Assembly: GCA_965207805.1 (NCBI GenBank)
Contig: OZ242312.1
Coordinates: 3,472,001-3,536,000 of the forward strand
Direction: 5' to 3'
Origin: Palauibacter sp965207805
GTDB taxonomy: Bacteria > Gemmatimonadota > Gemmatimonadetes > Palauibacterales > Palauibacteraceae
DNA length: 64,000 bases
Position 1 is the stretch's first letter, and each line of letters starts with the position of its first letter. The notes beneath the pieces are model-generated. The model saw only the letters and a list, made by a program, of their open reading frames with translations. It was not told the origin of the DNA and made no database searches. Positions 52,666 through 62,307 of the stretch are shown one piece after another. The position numbers and the translations under genes are program-made.

Positions 52666-54147
52666 ATGATCACAGGCGAGCTCAAGTCCAAGGTTGACAG
52701 CATCTGGAACACGATGTGGTCCGGGGGCGTTTCGAACCCCCTCTCTGTCATCGAGCAGCTGACCTACCTCCTCTTCATCAAACGGCTTGACGAGCTGCAC
52801 ACGCTGAAGGAGCACAAGGCCGCCCGCACCGGGAAGCCGATCGAGGAGCCAATCTTTACTCCCGATCAGGACGCCCTTCGTTGGTCTCGCTTCAGGGAGA
52901 CCGCTCCCGCGAAGATGTTCGCGACCGTGCGTGACGAGGTGTTCCCCTTCATGAAAGCCCTGGGGGAGGGAGAAGGGGATGGCGAACGAGGCTCCACGTA
53001 CGCACACCACATGAGGGACGCCCTCTTCATGATGCCCACGCCCCGCGTGCTGGCGAACGTGGTGGATCGGCTCGACGGCATCGACATGGCCGACAGCGAC
53101 ACCAAGGGCGACCTCTACGAGTACATGCTCGACAAGATCGCGACCGCCGGGCAGAACGGGCAGTTCCGCACCCCGCGTCACATCATCAAGCTGATGGTCG
53201 ACATGGTCGCGCCGACGCCTAAGGACGTCATCTGTGATCCGGCCTGCGGCACGGCGGGCTTCCTCATCGCCGCTGCGGAGCATCTGGTCGAGCACGATAG
53301 CGAGACTATCTACAAGGACGCCGCCGCCCGCCGCCGCTTCAATGAGGGCACGTTCCACGGCTACGACTTCGACAGCACCATGCTGCGCATCGGAAGTATG
53401 AACATGCTGCTGCACGGTGCGGAGAACCCGGACATCCGCTACCGCGATTCGCTGGCGCAGGCCGACGATGACGATGCGGAGAAGTGCTCGCTCATCCTCG
53501 CCAATCCGCCTTTCGCCGGAAGCCTCGACTACGAATCCACCGCCAAGGACCTACAGCAGGTTGCCAAGACAAAGAAGACCGAGCTGCTGTTCCTCGCGCT
53601 CTTCCTCCGGCTTCTCCAGACGGGGGGACGTGCCGCGGTCATCGTCCCCGACGGCGTGCTCTTCGGGTCGACCAAGGCGCATACGACCCTGCGGAAGATC
53701 CTGATCGAGGAGCAGAAGCTCGACGCCGTGATCTCCATGCCCTCCGGCGTCTTCAAACCCTACGCCGGCGTCTCGACGGCCATCCTGCACTTCACCAAGA
53801 CCAACTCCGGCGGAACGGACCACGTCTGGTTCTACGACATGCAGACGGATGGCTACTCGCTGGACGACAAGCGCACGCCACAGCCAGAGCAGAGCGACCT
53901 CGCCGACATTCTTGCCCGGTGGCAAGACCGACAAGCAGAGCGTAGGCGGGCGCGGACGGATCAGAGTTTCTTGGTACCGAAAGCCGAGATCGTGGACAAC
54001 CGCTACGACCTGTCTATCAACCGCTACAAGGAGGTGGAGTACGAGGCGGTCGAGTACGACCCGCCAGAGGTGATCATCGCTCGGCTGGCTGAGTTGGAGG
54101 CTGAAATCGCGAAGGGACGAGCGAAACTGGAAGGACTGTTGGGATGA
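52666..54147 (+). CDS. hsdM: Type I restriction-modification methyltransferase subunit HsdM
   Basis: 493 residues. An N-terminal HsdM helical domain (SNPLSVIEQLTYLLFIKRLDE, shown as its two halves SNPLSVIEQ and LLFIKRLDE) precedes the SAM-binding motif DPACGTAGF (191-199) and catalytic NPPF (280-283) for N6-adenine methylation. C-terminal helices contact HsdS. The stop overlaps the hsdS ATG by 4 nt. The gene heads an intact M-S-R operon, without a conspicuous repressor apart from the broken S24 gene upstream. Confidence 0.95.
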   Translation: MITGELKSKVDSIWNTMWSGGVSNPLSVIEQLTYLLFIKRLDELHTLKEHKAARTGKPIEEPIFTPDQDALRWSRFRETAPAKMFATVRDEVFPFMKALGEGEGDGERGSTYAHHMRDALFMMPTPRVLANVVDRLDGIDMADSDTKGDLYEYMLDKIATAGQNGQFRTPRHIIKLMVDMVAPTPKDVICDPACGTAGFLIAAAEHLVEHDSETIYKDAAARRRFNEGTFHGYDFDSTMLRIGSMNMLLHGAENPDIRYRDSLAQADDDDAEKCSLILANPPFAGSLDYESTAKDLQQVAKTKKTELLFLALFLRLLQTGGRAAVIVPDGVLFGSTKAHTTLRKILIEEQKLDAVISMPSGVFKPYAGVSTAILHFTKTNSGGTDHVWFYDMQTDGYSLDDKRTPQPEQSDLADILARWQDRQAERRRARTDQSFLVPKAEIVDNRYDLSINRYKEVEYEAVEYDPPEVIIARLAELEAEIAKGRAKLEGLLG

Positions 54148-55349
54148 AGGTCGTGGCCGTCGGCGACATCAGCGAGCAGATTCGTGGCGTGACATACACC
54201 AAGAGTGACGCCAGCGCGGTTCCCAGAAGTGGCTACTCGCCCATATTGCGCGCCAACAATATCGGCGAACACGGACTGCTTCTTGGAGATCTGATATTCG
54301 TACCGGACACCAACATCTCTCCGAAACAACGAATCGTTCCGAACGATATCGTTGTGGCAGCATCCAGTGGAAGCCTCTCCGTTGTGGGAAAGACGGCGCA
54401 AGCGCGGATGGGTTTCGAAGGGGCGTTTGGTGCATTCTGTAAAGTACTGCGCCCAGGGCCTGATGTTGACCCTCACTATTTCGGTCACTACTTCAAGACA
54501 TCCTCCTACAGGCGTGTCGTTTCGCAGTTGGCTTCTGGCGCGAACATCAACAATCTGAGGAATGAGCACTTGGACAACCTGGCGATCCCTCTCCCGCCGC
54601 TCACCGAGCAGAAGCGGATTGCGGGGATTCTGGATGCGGCGGACGCCTTGCGGGTCAAGCGCCGCGAAGCCCTCGCTCAACTCGACGCTCTCCTCCAATC
54701 CACCTTCCTCGACATGTTCGGCGATCCCGTCACCAATCCCATGGGGTGGGAGACCGAGGGGTTCGAGACTTGGCTCGACAACATTGACAGTGGCTGGAGT
54801 CCCAAGTGCCTAAACAGAAAGGCGCTAATCGATGAATGGGGGATCCTGAAGCTAGGTGCCGTTACATGGTGCGAGTTCGATGAATCTGCCCATAAGGCGC
54901 TGCCTCCAGGTGCCGCTCCGCGACCAGAGTTGGAAGTTGCGCCGGGGGATTTACTGTTTTCACGAAAAAACACCCGCGACTTGATTGCCGCTGCAGCCTA
55001 CGTGCACAAAGTGAGGCCAAGGCTCATGCTTTCCGATTTGATCTTTAGACTACGCCTCAGGTCCGGAGTCGCGGTAACATCAGCCTTTTTGTGGAGACTT
55101 CTGATTCAGCCGAAGCAGCGTCGGTTTATTCAGAGACTTGCGAGCGGTTCTGCAGGCTCAATGCCGAATATCTCGAAGGCGAAACTCAAGACCCTGCAGT
55201 TGATCAAACCCCCGCTCGATCTCCAACGCCGGTTCGCGACGATCGTCGAATCCGTCGAGCAGCAGAAGGCGCGCCAGCAAGCCCACCTTACGGAACTCAG
55301 CGCTCTCTTCGCGTCTCTCCAATACCGCGCCTTCAGGGGCGATCTCTGA
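54144..55349 (+). CDS. hsdS: Type I restriction-modification specificity subunit HsdS
   Basis: 401 residues with two target-recognition domains. TRD1 spans about residues 1-150 and ends at IPLPPLTEQKRIAGILDAAD; the central conserved helix continues to about 190; TRD2 spans about 200-355 and ends in PPLDLQRRFATIVESVEQQ, followed by the second helix. The codon use of the TRDs is less GC-rich than that of hsdM and hsdR, as expected for exchangeable specificity domains. It recognises a bipartite target and guides both methylation and cleavage. Confidence 0.94.
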   Translation: MKVVAVGDISEQIRGVTYTKSDASAVPRSGYSPILRANNIGEHGLLLGDLIFVPDTNISPKQRIVPNDIVVAASSGSLSVVGKTAQARMGFEGAFGAFCKVLRPGPDVDPHYFGHYFKTSSYRRVVSQLASGANINNLRNEHLDNLAIPLPPLTEQKRIAGILDAADALRVKRREALAQLDALLQSTFLDMFGDPVTNPMGWETEGFETWLDNIDSGWSPKCLNRKALIDEWGILKLGAVTWCEFDESAHKALPPGAAPRPELEVAPGDLLFSRKNTRDLIAAAAYVHKVRPRLMLSDLIFRLRLRSGVAVTSAFLWRLLIQPKQRRFIQRLASGSAGSMPNISKAKLKTLQLIKPPLDLQRRFATIVESVEQQKARQQAHLTELSALFASLQYRAFRGDL

Positions 55350-55355
55350 GACCCG

Positions 55356-58300
55356 ATGGATATCTCCGCGAACTTCGACTTTCTGAGGCAGGAATTCCCG
55401 CATGTGGCGGAGAGTGCGAGCTTCGCGGAGCGGCACGTCTTTGGCGACCCACGGGCATCCTGCTTCCATGCGCGACATGCACTCGAGCGCTTGGTCAAAC
55501 GCGTCTACCGGGTCGAGAAGGCTCTGGAGCCGCCGAGAGTCACCAACCTGGACAGCTATGTCAGCAACCCTGCGTTCCGTGAACTCTTGCCCGACTTCGT
55601 GTGGCAGAAGGCTGAATTCATCCGGCGGGCGGGCAACGTGGCGGTCCACGGCAACAAGTCTCCGGCCCCTGAAAAGGCGCTGGATGTCCTACGCGAGCTT
55701 TATCACGTGCTGTACTGGACGGGCCGCACTTACCTGCGAAAGGGCGCTGAGAGTCTGCAAGGGGCGATCTTCGATGAATCCCTCATCCCGAGACTTGAGC
55801 CGGTAACGATCCCCGCCAGCCTCCCGGAGTTGGAGGCCCTGAAAGCGGAGCGGGATGCCGCGGCGGTGGCTCACAGGGAGGTCGAGAGCGAGCTGGAAGC
55901 GTTGCGCGAACGCCTCGCGCTCATCAAAGCGGAGAACAAGGGCGTCCGCGATACCCATGACTGGAACGAGGACAAGACCCGCAAGCTCATCATCGATCTC
56001 GACTTGGAGCGCGCCGGTTGGTCTCTGAACCGTGCACAGGACCGCGAATACAAAGTCACCGGAATGCCGACCGAGTCGGGGATCGGCTACGCCGACTACG
56101 TCCTGTGGGGAGACGATGGCAAGCCGCTGGCCGTGATCGAGGCAAAGAAGACTACGGTGGATCCGAAGAAGGGAAAGCAAAAGGCGAGGCTCTACGCGGA
56201 CTGCCTGGAGGAAATGCACGGTCAGCGGCCGGTCATCTTCTACACCAACGGCTACAAGACCCGCCTTTGGGACGACCTCTTTTACCCGCCGCGCACCGTC
56301 GCCGGCTTCTACAAGAAGGACCAACTGGAGTCACTGATCGTGCGCCGAACCCAGCGGAAGGCATTGGACGTGGCGCAGGTGAGGGACCGGATCGTCGACC
56401 GCTACTACCAAAAGCGCGCGATTGGGAGCATCGCGGAGCAGTTCGCACGTGCGCGGCGCAAGGCACTCCTGGTGATGGCGACCGGCAGCGGCAAGACCCG
56501 GACGGCGATCGCGCTGGTGGATCTGTTGCAACGGGCGGGGTGGGTGAAGCGCACTCTGTTCCTGGCCGACCGGGTATCGCTGGTCAAGCAGGCGGTTAGC
56601 GCTTTCAAGATGCATCTGCCAGAATCGAGCCCGGTGAACTTGGTGACCGAGAAGGACAAGGACAAAATCGGTCGAGTCTACGCCTCCACGTATCCGACGA
56701 TGATGGGCCTGATCGACGAAACGGAAGGCAACGAGGCCCGGTTCAGCGTCGGACATTTTGATCTCGTGATCATCGACGAGGCGCACCGCTCCGTCTACCA
56801 GAAATACGGAGCGATCTTCCGCTATTTTGACTCGCTGCTCGTCGGGCTGACCGCGACGCCACGAGAACAGGTGGATCGGAACACCTACGCACTCTTCGAT
56901 CTGGAGCCGGGCGTTCCCACGGATGCCTATGAACTGGAGACTGCGGTGGCGGACGGCTTTCTCGTGCCGCCGCGCGTGCAACAGGTGGACCTGAGGTTTC
57001 CGCGCGAGGGCATCGACTACGACTCCCTCAGCGAGGAGGAGCAAGAGCAGTGGGAGAGCCTCGACTGGGGCGACGATGTCGGCCCCGACGCCATTCCGGA
57101 TAGGGTCAACGCATCCGCGATCAACAACTGGCTCTTCAACGAGGACACCGTCGACAAGGCGCTCCGGCACCTCATGGAGCATGGTCACAAAGTCGACGGC
57201 GGCGACCGGCTGGCCAAGACCATCCTGTTCGCCCGCAATCACGAACACGCAGAGTTCGTCGAGGAACGGTTCAACCGGCATTACCCGCAGCACGCGGGAC
57301 ACTTCGCTCGCGTCATCGACCACTACGCGACTTACCCGCAGAGCCTCATCGACGACTTCTCTCAGAAGGACAAGGCCCCGCATCTCGCGATCTCGGTGGA
57401 CATGCTCGACACTGGCATCGACGTGCCCGAGGTGGCGAATCTGGTCTTCTTCAAGCCCGTCTACTCGAAGATCAAGTTCTGGCAGATGATCGGACGTGGA
57501 ACGCGGCTCTGCCCCGACCTCTTCGGATCGGGTGAGGACAAGCAGGATTTTCGCGTCTTCGATTTCTGCTTCAACTTCGACTTCTTCGGCGAGAACCCGG
57601 ACGGGATCGAGGCGAGTCGCGGAGTCCCGCTCGGTACCCGCCTCTTCCGCTCTCGGGTCCAACTCCTATCCCATGTCCAAACGACGCCCGCCTTGGACCC
57701 GGACATGGAGATGGTGGGTTCGCTGACCGACGAACTTCACGGCGAAGTGGCCGCAATGAACCGCGAGAACTTCATTGTGAGAATGCACCTTGAGGCGGTG
57801 AACCGCTTCCGCGAGCGGACGGCGTGGGAACAACTCAGTGACTCCGATGTCGAGGTGCTGGAGCGGGAGGTCGCTGGACTTCCGAACGAGATTGAGAAGG
57901 AAGACATCGCGTCACGGATGTTCGATCTCACCGCGCTTCGCATGCAGCTCGCACTGGCCGAGGGCAACGAGGCGGCCTTCGAGCGCGCCCGGCGACTCGT
58001 GATCGAGATTGCCATGCTGCTCGAAGAGAAGGGCACGATTCCCGCCGTGAAAACTCAACTCGGCTATCTGGCCGCAGCGCAGGAGACCGGTTTCTGGGAG
58101 GGGATCCGTCTCAGCGGCCTCGAGGATCTGCGGCTTCGGCTGCGGGGAATCGTCCCGTTCTTGGACAAGAAGAAGCGCAAGATCGTCTACACGGATTTCC
58201 AAGACGAGGTTAGGGGGGTCCGAGAAGAACCGGCGCTCCCCGCACCGAAGATGACCGGGGCTCAGTACGACAAGAAGGTCAAGGAATACCTCCGCAATCA

Positions 58301-58739
58301 TCTCGATCACCTGGTCATCCACCGGCTGAGAACCTGCCAGCCGCTAACCGATGCCGACCTGAAGGGGTTGGAATCAACCTTGGTCGAGATCGGCGAGGAG
58401 GACGGCGAAGCGTTGTTCTCAAGGCTTCTTGCCCGCAGCGATTCTCCGTCGCTCGCTCACTTCGTAAGGAGCTTGATGGGGATGGATCGAACGGCTGCGC
58501 AGGCCGCGTTCTCGGGTTTTTTGACCGACAGAAGCCTCACGTCTCCGCAGATCCGTTTCATCGAAATGGTGATCGACCAACTCAGCGCGCGAGGGGTCAT
58601 CGAAGTTTCGGCGCTCTACGAGCCACCTTTCAGCAACCTGCACGCGGAGGGGCCGGACGCGCTCTTTGTTGGCAACGTGGAGGTGCTCGATGGGGTCTTC
58701 GAGGTGCTGCGGCAGGTCAATGCAGCATTGGTTGCTTAG
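55356..58739 (+). CDS. hsdR: Type I restriction endonuclease HsdR, EcoEI-like
   Basis: 1127 residues. An N-terminal DUF4145-like domain (1-140) and coiled coil are followed by the nuclease core with Asp247 and E262-A-K264, the Walker A ATGSGKT (375-381), DEAH (474-477), helicase motifs TATPRE and QMIGRGTRLCPDLF, and an EcoEI_R_C-like C-terminus. It translocates DNA by ATP hydrolysis and cuts unmethylated DNA. It starts 6 nt after hsdS, so the three genes form an operon. No lesion is visible. Confidence 0.95.
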   Translation: MDISANFDFLRQEFPHVAESASFAERHVFGDPRASCFHARHALERLVKRVYRVEKALEPPRVTNLDSYVSNPAFRELLPDFVWQKAEFIRRAGNVAVHGNKSPAPEKALDVLRELYHVLYWTGRTYLRKGAESLQGAIFDESLIPRLEPVTIPASLPELEALKAERDAAAVAHREVESELEALRERLALIKAENKGVRDTHDWNEDKTRKLIIDLDLERAGWSLNRAQDREYKVTGMPTESGIGYADYVLWGDDGKPLAVIEAKKTTVDPKKGKQKARLYADCLEEMHGQRPVIFYTNGYKTRLWDDLFYPPRTVAGFYKKDQLESLIVRRTQRKALDVAQVRDRIVDRYYQKRAIGSIAEQFARARRKALLVMATGSGKTRTAIALVDLLQRAGWVKRTLFLADRVSLVKQAVSAFKMHLPESSPVNLVTEKDKDKIGRVYASTYPTMMGLIDETEGNEARFSVGHFDLVIIDEAHRSVYQKYGAIFRYFDSLLVGLTATPREQVDRNTYALFDLEPGVPTDAYELETAVADGFLVPPRVQQVDLRFPREGIDYDSLSEEEQEQWESLDWGDDVGPDAIPDRVNASAINNWLFNEDTVDKALRHLMEHGHKVDGGDRLAKTILFARNHEHAEFVEERFNRHYPQHAGHFARVIDHYATYPQSLIDDFSQKDKAPHLAISVDMLDTGIDVPEVANLVFFKPVYSKIKFWQMIGRGTRLCPDLFGSGEDKQDFRVFDFCFNFDFFGENPDGIEASRGVPLGTRLFRSRVQLLSHVQTTPALDPDMEMVGSLTDELHGEVAAMNRENFIVRMHLEAVNRFRERTAWEQLSDSDVEVLEREVAGLPNEIEKEDIASRMFDLTALRMQLALAEGNEAAFERARRLVIEIAMLLEEKGTIPAVKTQLGYLAAAQETGFWEGIRLSGLEDLRLRLRGIVPFLDKKKRKIVYTDFQDEVRGVREEPALPAPKMTGAQYDKKVKEYLRNHLDHLVIHRLRTCQPLTDADLKGLESTLVEIGEEDGEALFSRLLARSDSPSLAHFVRSLMGMDRTAAQAAFSGFLTDRSLTSPQIRFIEMVIDQLSARGVIEVSALYEPPFSNLHAEGPDALFVGNVEVLDGVFEVLRQVNAALVA

Positions 58740-58816
58740 TCGGCTTCGTCGGAATGCGCAGCTTCAATGAGGGCGGGGCGGATCCGCCTCGGAAACGGAA
58801 AGGTGGAGATTCGTCT

Positions 58817-58915
58817 ATGCCGCTTGAGGAGATCTTGGCGTTGGCTGTCGGCCACGAATCCGATACGCTGGCGTTCAAGCGTACGACGGGAACGCGTCGT
58901 GAGGCAAGCGTGAGA
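58817..58915 (+). pseudogene. N-terminal remnant of an AlbA_2/Schlafen-domain protein
   Basis: ATG 58817 reads MPLEEILALAVGHESDTLAF and on to KRTTGTRREA, the opening of AlbA_2 proteins (.FKRTTGTRREA is normally followed by RTVCAMLN). It then runs into unrelated sequence at about 58912. The rest has been lost, probably at an insertion junction with the AT-richer DNA that follows. Confidence 0.6.
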
Positions 58916-58947
58916 TTACCCCCACCAGATCTTAAATTTGGGTGTCT

Positions 58948-59250
58948 TCAACAGTCATCGGGCGACGGAAAGTCATCGTAACCGGCGTACATCGCTATAG
59001 CTGCCTTGTTGGCATAACGTGCAAAACCGGCTGTTGTTGCATATGGCGCAAAACTCGCCCGAGACCAGCTAAGTTTGACTTGATTAGCGACGAGGCGATC
59101 ATCGTTTCTCAACTCTCCAAGGTATCTTCCATCTGGTCCATAAACTTCATCGTCAACGAAACGACCTACATGCCGTCCGTCATATGTTCGCAGCTCATTT
59201 CCGTCGCGATATCCGAAACATTCCCCGCCCCAAGTCCAAAGCCAGTCCAT
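58948..59250 (-). CDS. Small beta-rich protein (possible 4-fold beta-flower type)
   Basis: A 100-residue protein with short repeated strands: ELRTYDGRHVGRFVDDE, VYGPDGRYLGELRNDDRL. The pattern resembles small 4-fold beta-flower domain proteins, but this is only a recollection of the layout. AGAGGA precedes the start at 59250. Codon use is AT-richer than the core genome, so it was likely transferred. Function unknown. Confidence 0.5.
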   Translation of the reverse strand: MDWLWTWGGECFGYRDGNELRTYDGRHVGRFVDDEVYGPDGRYLGELRNDDRLVANQVKLSWSRASFAPYATTAGFARYANKAAIAMYAGYDDFPSPDDC

Positions 59251-59629
59251 AGTGTATGTCCTCTCGTATTCTTCTGTTGTTACTTCGTCAATCTCTCTTG
59301 TATTTTGGATGTTGATGACGGGATATAACCTGAAGACACCACTCTAAACACATGGAGACGAAGCGAAGGGACAAGATGGCGATCAGAGGCAAGGGAGTCA
59401 ACTACAACGCGCCGAGGAGATGCGCAGAGGGAAGGGGTTACGCTGCTGGAAGCTGTCAAGGCATGTTCCTTCATGGGGAGACGTCACGGAAGTGGTTCGA
59501 GGAGCATATTGGTCGAACGGCGAGCGGTTGCACCTGCTGCGGATCGCTGGGGATTTGTATACAGTGATGCAGAAAAAAAGCAAAGAATAACAATAGTACA
59601 TACATAGGTTGATCGGCCACAGGGCAAGT
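59251..59629. other. AT-rich stretch without a supported gene
   Basis: About 380 bp. A frame on the plus strand from 59352 exists but lacks a ribosome-binding site and any familiar sequence. Confidence 0.4.
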
Positions 59630-59992
59630 TTATGGTCGCTCATACAGCGTAATAAGTTGACCTTCCAAAGTTGTAATTCGTTCCTCAAGTGCTGTGATGC
59701 GAGTTACGATAGCCACGATCCGTTCACGAAGGTCGCTAAGTAAGGTGTTAGTCTCTCTAGTTGTTCGACGAACATCGTTGCTCCAGACAAAAGCGTACAC
59801 CAACACCACCAAAATTACAAATCGCCGTCCCCATGACTTACGAGACATTCCAATGCTTCTCGTCACACCGTCAATCGCATTAACAACACGATCAGCATCG
59901 GACAATTGATCATCACCCAAATCTTTTGGTGTTTCATTCACATCGCCGTCATCGAAAAGACGTAACAGATTGCGCATATCCTTCTTTGTCAT
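59630..59992 (-). CDS. Membrane-anchored coiled-coil protein coupled to the AlbA_2 gene
   Basis: 120 residues: an acidic N-terminus, one membrane segment at about 57-71 (FVILVVLVYAFVWS), and a C-terminal coiled coil (heptads in RERIVAIVTRITALEERI). The start at 59992 overlaps the stop of the upstream AlbA_2/HATPase gene by 4 nt. Despite this coupling it is AT-richer than its partner. Topology suggests a membrane effector or anchor, inferred from context. Confidence 0.68.
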   Translation of the reverse strand: MTKKDMRNLLRLFDDGDVNETPKDLGDDQLSDADRVVNAIDGVTRSIGMSRKSWGRRFVILVVLVYAFVWSNDVRRTTRETNTLLSDLRERIVAIVTRITALEERITTLEGQLITLYERP

Positions 59993-61773
59993 TCTTCCGT
60001 GTCTTTCTCGAACGGCTCGTACTCAACCAAAGCCGACCGCCCGAAGATGTCGATTGCCGTTACCAGCATCTCGACGCCGAACGCGTCCGTGAGCCGCAGC
60101 GGTTTGCCTAGCCGGAAGGACACCGGCTGCTGCCGTCCCTGCTCGATCGCGATGTTGTCCGCGTACATATAGGTCCGGTCGGACGTATCGCGTATCGGGT
60201 TCAGTCGCCCGCGCAGCCCCGGGAGATGCCCGGTACCCTTCGGGAACAACACCGCGCCTCCGGCGGAGAGTGGAGCCAACTCTAGCACCAGACCGCCCTC
60301 GCTCGGCGTCCACTCCCGGGCCAGCCCCGCGGCATAACCCCGCCCCGCGGCGTAGACGGTCATCGGCAGGTGCGTCGTGTACAGGTCGAACTCCGCTTCA
60401 CCGGCTTCATCGGTTGTGACCCGCTGCCACGTCTTGTTCGGGAACAGGGCGAGGACAGCGACGCCAGCCAGAGGTTCGCCCTCCGAGTGGACCGTCACCG
60501 TTGCGTCGGACGGCGTGAGCTCGAGTTTGGCGGCCGGGAGGATCAGGACCAGACTTGATTCATCGATGACTCTGTACTCCGGCTCGATGCCGGCGGTCTC
60601 GCGGGTCTCCGTGAAGATGATCGAGACGCCGTCCCCGCGCCGTTCCATCATGTATCGGCGACGCCGCGAACCTGGGACGCCTTCGACTGGGATTCGTCCG
60701 AATATGGAAGCGAGCACCTCGTTGCGCGTTGCCTGGCTCGAATCCATGCCGTCTATCGTCATCCCGTTGGGAAGCTGCCCCGGCGAGTCGATCTCCAGCC
60801 GATCCTTGAACATCGACAGCCTGATGCGCCGCGAGGAGATGGAGTAGTCGCGATGCACGATCGCGTTTACCACGGCCTCGAACACCGCAGCCCTGCTGTA
60901 TTGCGGTGCATCTTCACGCACGGGCGTCTTGCGTGCCGCCACCCGCATGTTGCGAACCACGAACTTCACCGCGTCAGCAACTTGGCTGGGAAGCGGTCCC
61001 GTAATCTCCTTTGCGTCCAACTGCCCGGAGGCGCGGTCCCTGCCCCGATAGCAGGTCGCCACGATCGTAGCCTGCGGCAACCACTCCTGCGGCGAGTCGG
61101 TGCAGAGCAGCACACCCGCGACGGTGGCCCGGTCCACACCGGCTTCATCGGACGCGAGCAGCCGAAGGTTCCTCAGTGCCCGGTGCGGGTCCGCCGCTCC
61201 CGCCGCGCTGAGCAGCGGTTCCCACAGGCGTTCGTGCAAGGTCTCGAAGCCGGTCTGCGGAACGATCTGCCGGTCGAACCAGAGGTAGCGGCTCTGGGCG
61301 CGTCGCTGCGCCAGCCGCAGACGTTCGTCGCCTCCAAGGCGGCGTTTGGTCGCACCGACCCGGATGTATGCGCGGCCGGCCCGCTCGTGCACGGCATCGC
61401 CCCGCGACACGTCAACGAGCACGAAGGCCCTTCCATCGAGCTCGCGGTGATGAACGTCGATGCGAAGCGGCGGTTCCACCGCATCCGTGCTCACTTCGAC
61501 CAACAGCCGGTCAAGCGCGGCCATCTGCTCCGGAGACATGCCCTGAATCCGGCCGTCGTCAGAAACTCCGCAAAGAAGCACGCCCCCTGCCGCGTTGGCA
61601 AAGGCCGCCATCTCATCGGCGAGATCCTCGCGCCGCGGGCTCGTCGGACGGTCTCCGCTGAACTCGATCTGCTTGAACTCCCACCCGCTGTCCTCGCCCA
61701 AGCGCAAACGCTGGCGGATTTCCTCGTCGGTTAGGTTCACGAGTCGTCTCCAGGCTTCACGGACCCCTTCCAC
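59989..61773 (-). CDS. AlbA_2 (Schlafen-like)/HATPase protein with C-terminal Ig-like domain
   Basis: 594 residues. The N-terminal AlbA_2 domain (about 20-150: SGWEFKQIEF, ANAAGGVLLCGVSDDGRI) is followed by the HATPase_c_4 region (FEAVVNAIVHRDYS, DRLEIDSPGQLPNGM) as in COG2865 'divergent AAA/RecG-like' regulators. From about residue 425 a carboxypeptidase-regulatory-like beta domain (SEGEPLAGVAVLAL) and a further unrecognised 120 residues follow, an unusual addition. It may be a regulator or a defence sensor, and forms an operon with the membrane protein downstream. Confidence 0.8.
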   Translation of the reverse strand: MEGVREAWRRLVNLTDEEIRQRLRLGEDSGWEFKQIEFSGDRPTSPRREDLADEMAAFANAAGGVLLCGVSDDGRIQGMSPEQMAALDRLLVEVSTDAVEPPLRIDVHHRELDGRAFVLVDVSRGDAVHERAGRAYIRVGATKRRLGGDERLRLAQRRAQSRYLWFDRQIVPQTGFETLHERLWEPLLSAAGAADPHRALRNLRLLASDEAGVDRATVAGVLLCTDSPQEWLPQATIVATCYRGRDRASGQLDAKEITGPLPSQVADAVKFVVRNMRVAARKTPVREDAPQYSRAAVFEAVVNAIVHRDYSISSRRIRLSMFKDRLEIDSPGQLPNGMTIDGMDSSQATRNEVLASIFGRIPVEGVPGSRRRRYMMERRGDGVSIIFTETRETAGIEPEYRVIDESSLVLILPAAKLELTPSDATVTVHSEGEPLAGVAVLALFPNKTWQRVTTDEAGEAEFDLYTTHLPMTVYAAGRGYAAGLAREWTPSEGGLVLELAPLSAGGAVLFPKGTGHLPGLRGRLNPIRDTSDRTYMYADNIAIEQGRQQPVSFRLGKPLRLTDAFGVEMLVTAIDIFGRSALVEYEPFEKDTEE

Positions 61774-62307
61774 CGCGAACCGACCATCACCCGCTGCTCG
61801 GTGCGTACTCGATCATCCCAGCGCTGTTGGTTCGCGTGTCCGTCATCGTCGCCACCGGGTTCCGTCCTCGGGCTCGGACAAAACCCCCGGACCCGGTGTG
61901 GCCGCCAAGATATGGCATGCTTCCTGCCTCAACATACCTTATGCGGTTCGACCCTGCGCTCCGGCCAGCCGCGTTGAGAAGCGCAGCGATCCCGGATAAG
62001 GCGGTTCCGAGCCCTCATAGGTGACGCCGCTGCGTTCGGAAATCGGTCCATTGCCCAGGGAATCATATTCTTAGCTTGGCGTTCGTCTGGTTCTCTGCGT
62101 AACCCCGAAGGCTGCCCCCAACTGCGGAGGAGGGGCTCGCTTGGCCAGCCGGACAATGGCTTGCTTCCAGAGACGAGGAGTTAGCGCGACCTCGCCAAGC
62201 CCCCCACGAGAGTTTCCGGAACGTCACGACCGTATTGGGGTGTAACGGGACTACACAAGGCTCGCCGCACGGGTGGGCCAACAGTAGGCTACCGAGAGAG
62301 CACCTCC
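61774..62307. other. Intergenic stretch
   Basis: About 530 bp between the divergent AlbA_2 gene and the outer-membrane gene. I see promoter-sized space but no gene, repeat or RNA I can support. Confidence 0.4.

Larger units (their letters stand above)
42731..58915. mobile_element. Second accessory/defence island (boundaries provisional)
   Basis: It opens with an integrase nearly identical to that of island 1, in the same position next to the left end, with similarity starting near 42773. Inside are HNH and GIY-YIG nucleases, DUF262, noncoding elements A and B, a winged-helix gene, a broken S24 repressor and a type I RM operon. The left border lies between 42679 and 42812; a matching right repeat was not found. 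The right limit is set provisionally where an AlbA_2 remnant breaks off and AT-richer DNA begins. Confidence 0.5.

Noticed and set aside
59352..59567. A 71-codon plus-strand frame in the AT-rich stretch
   Set aside because: No ribosome-binding site and no recognisable sequence.
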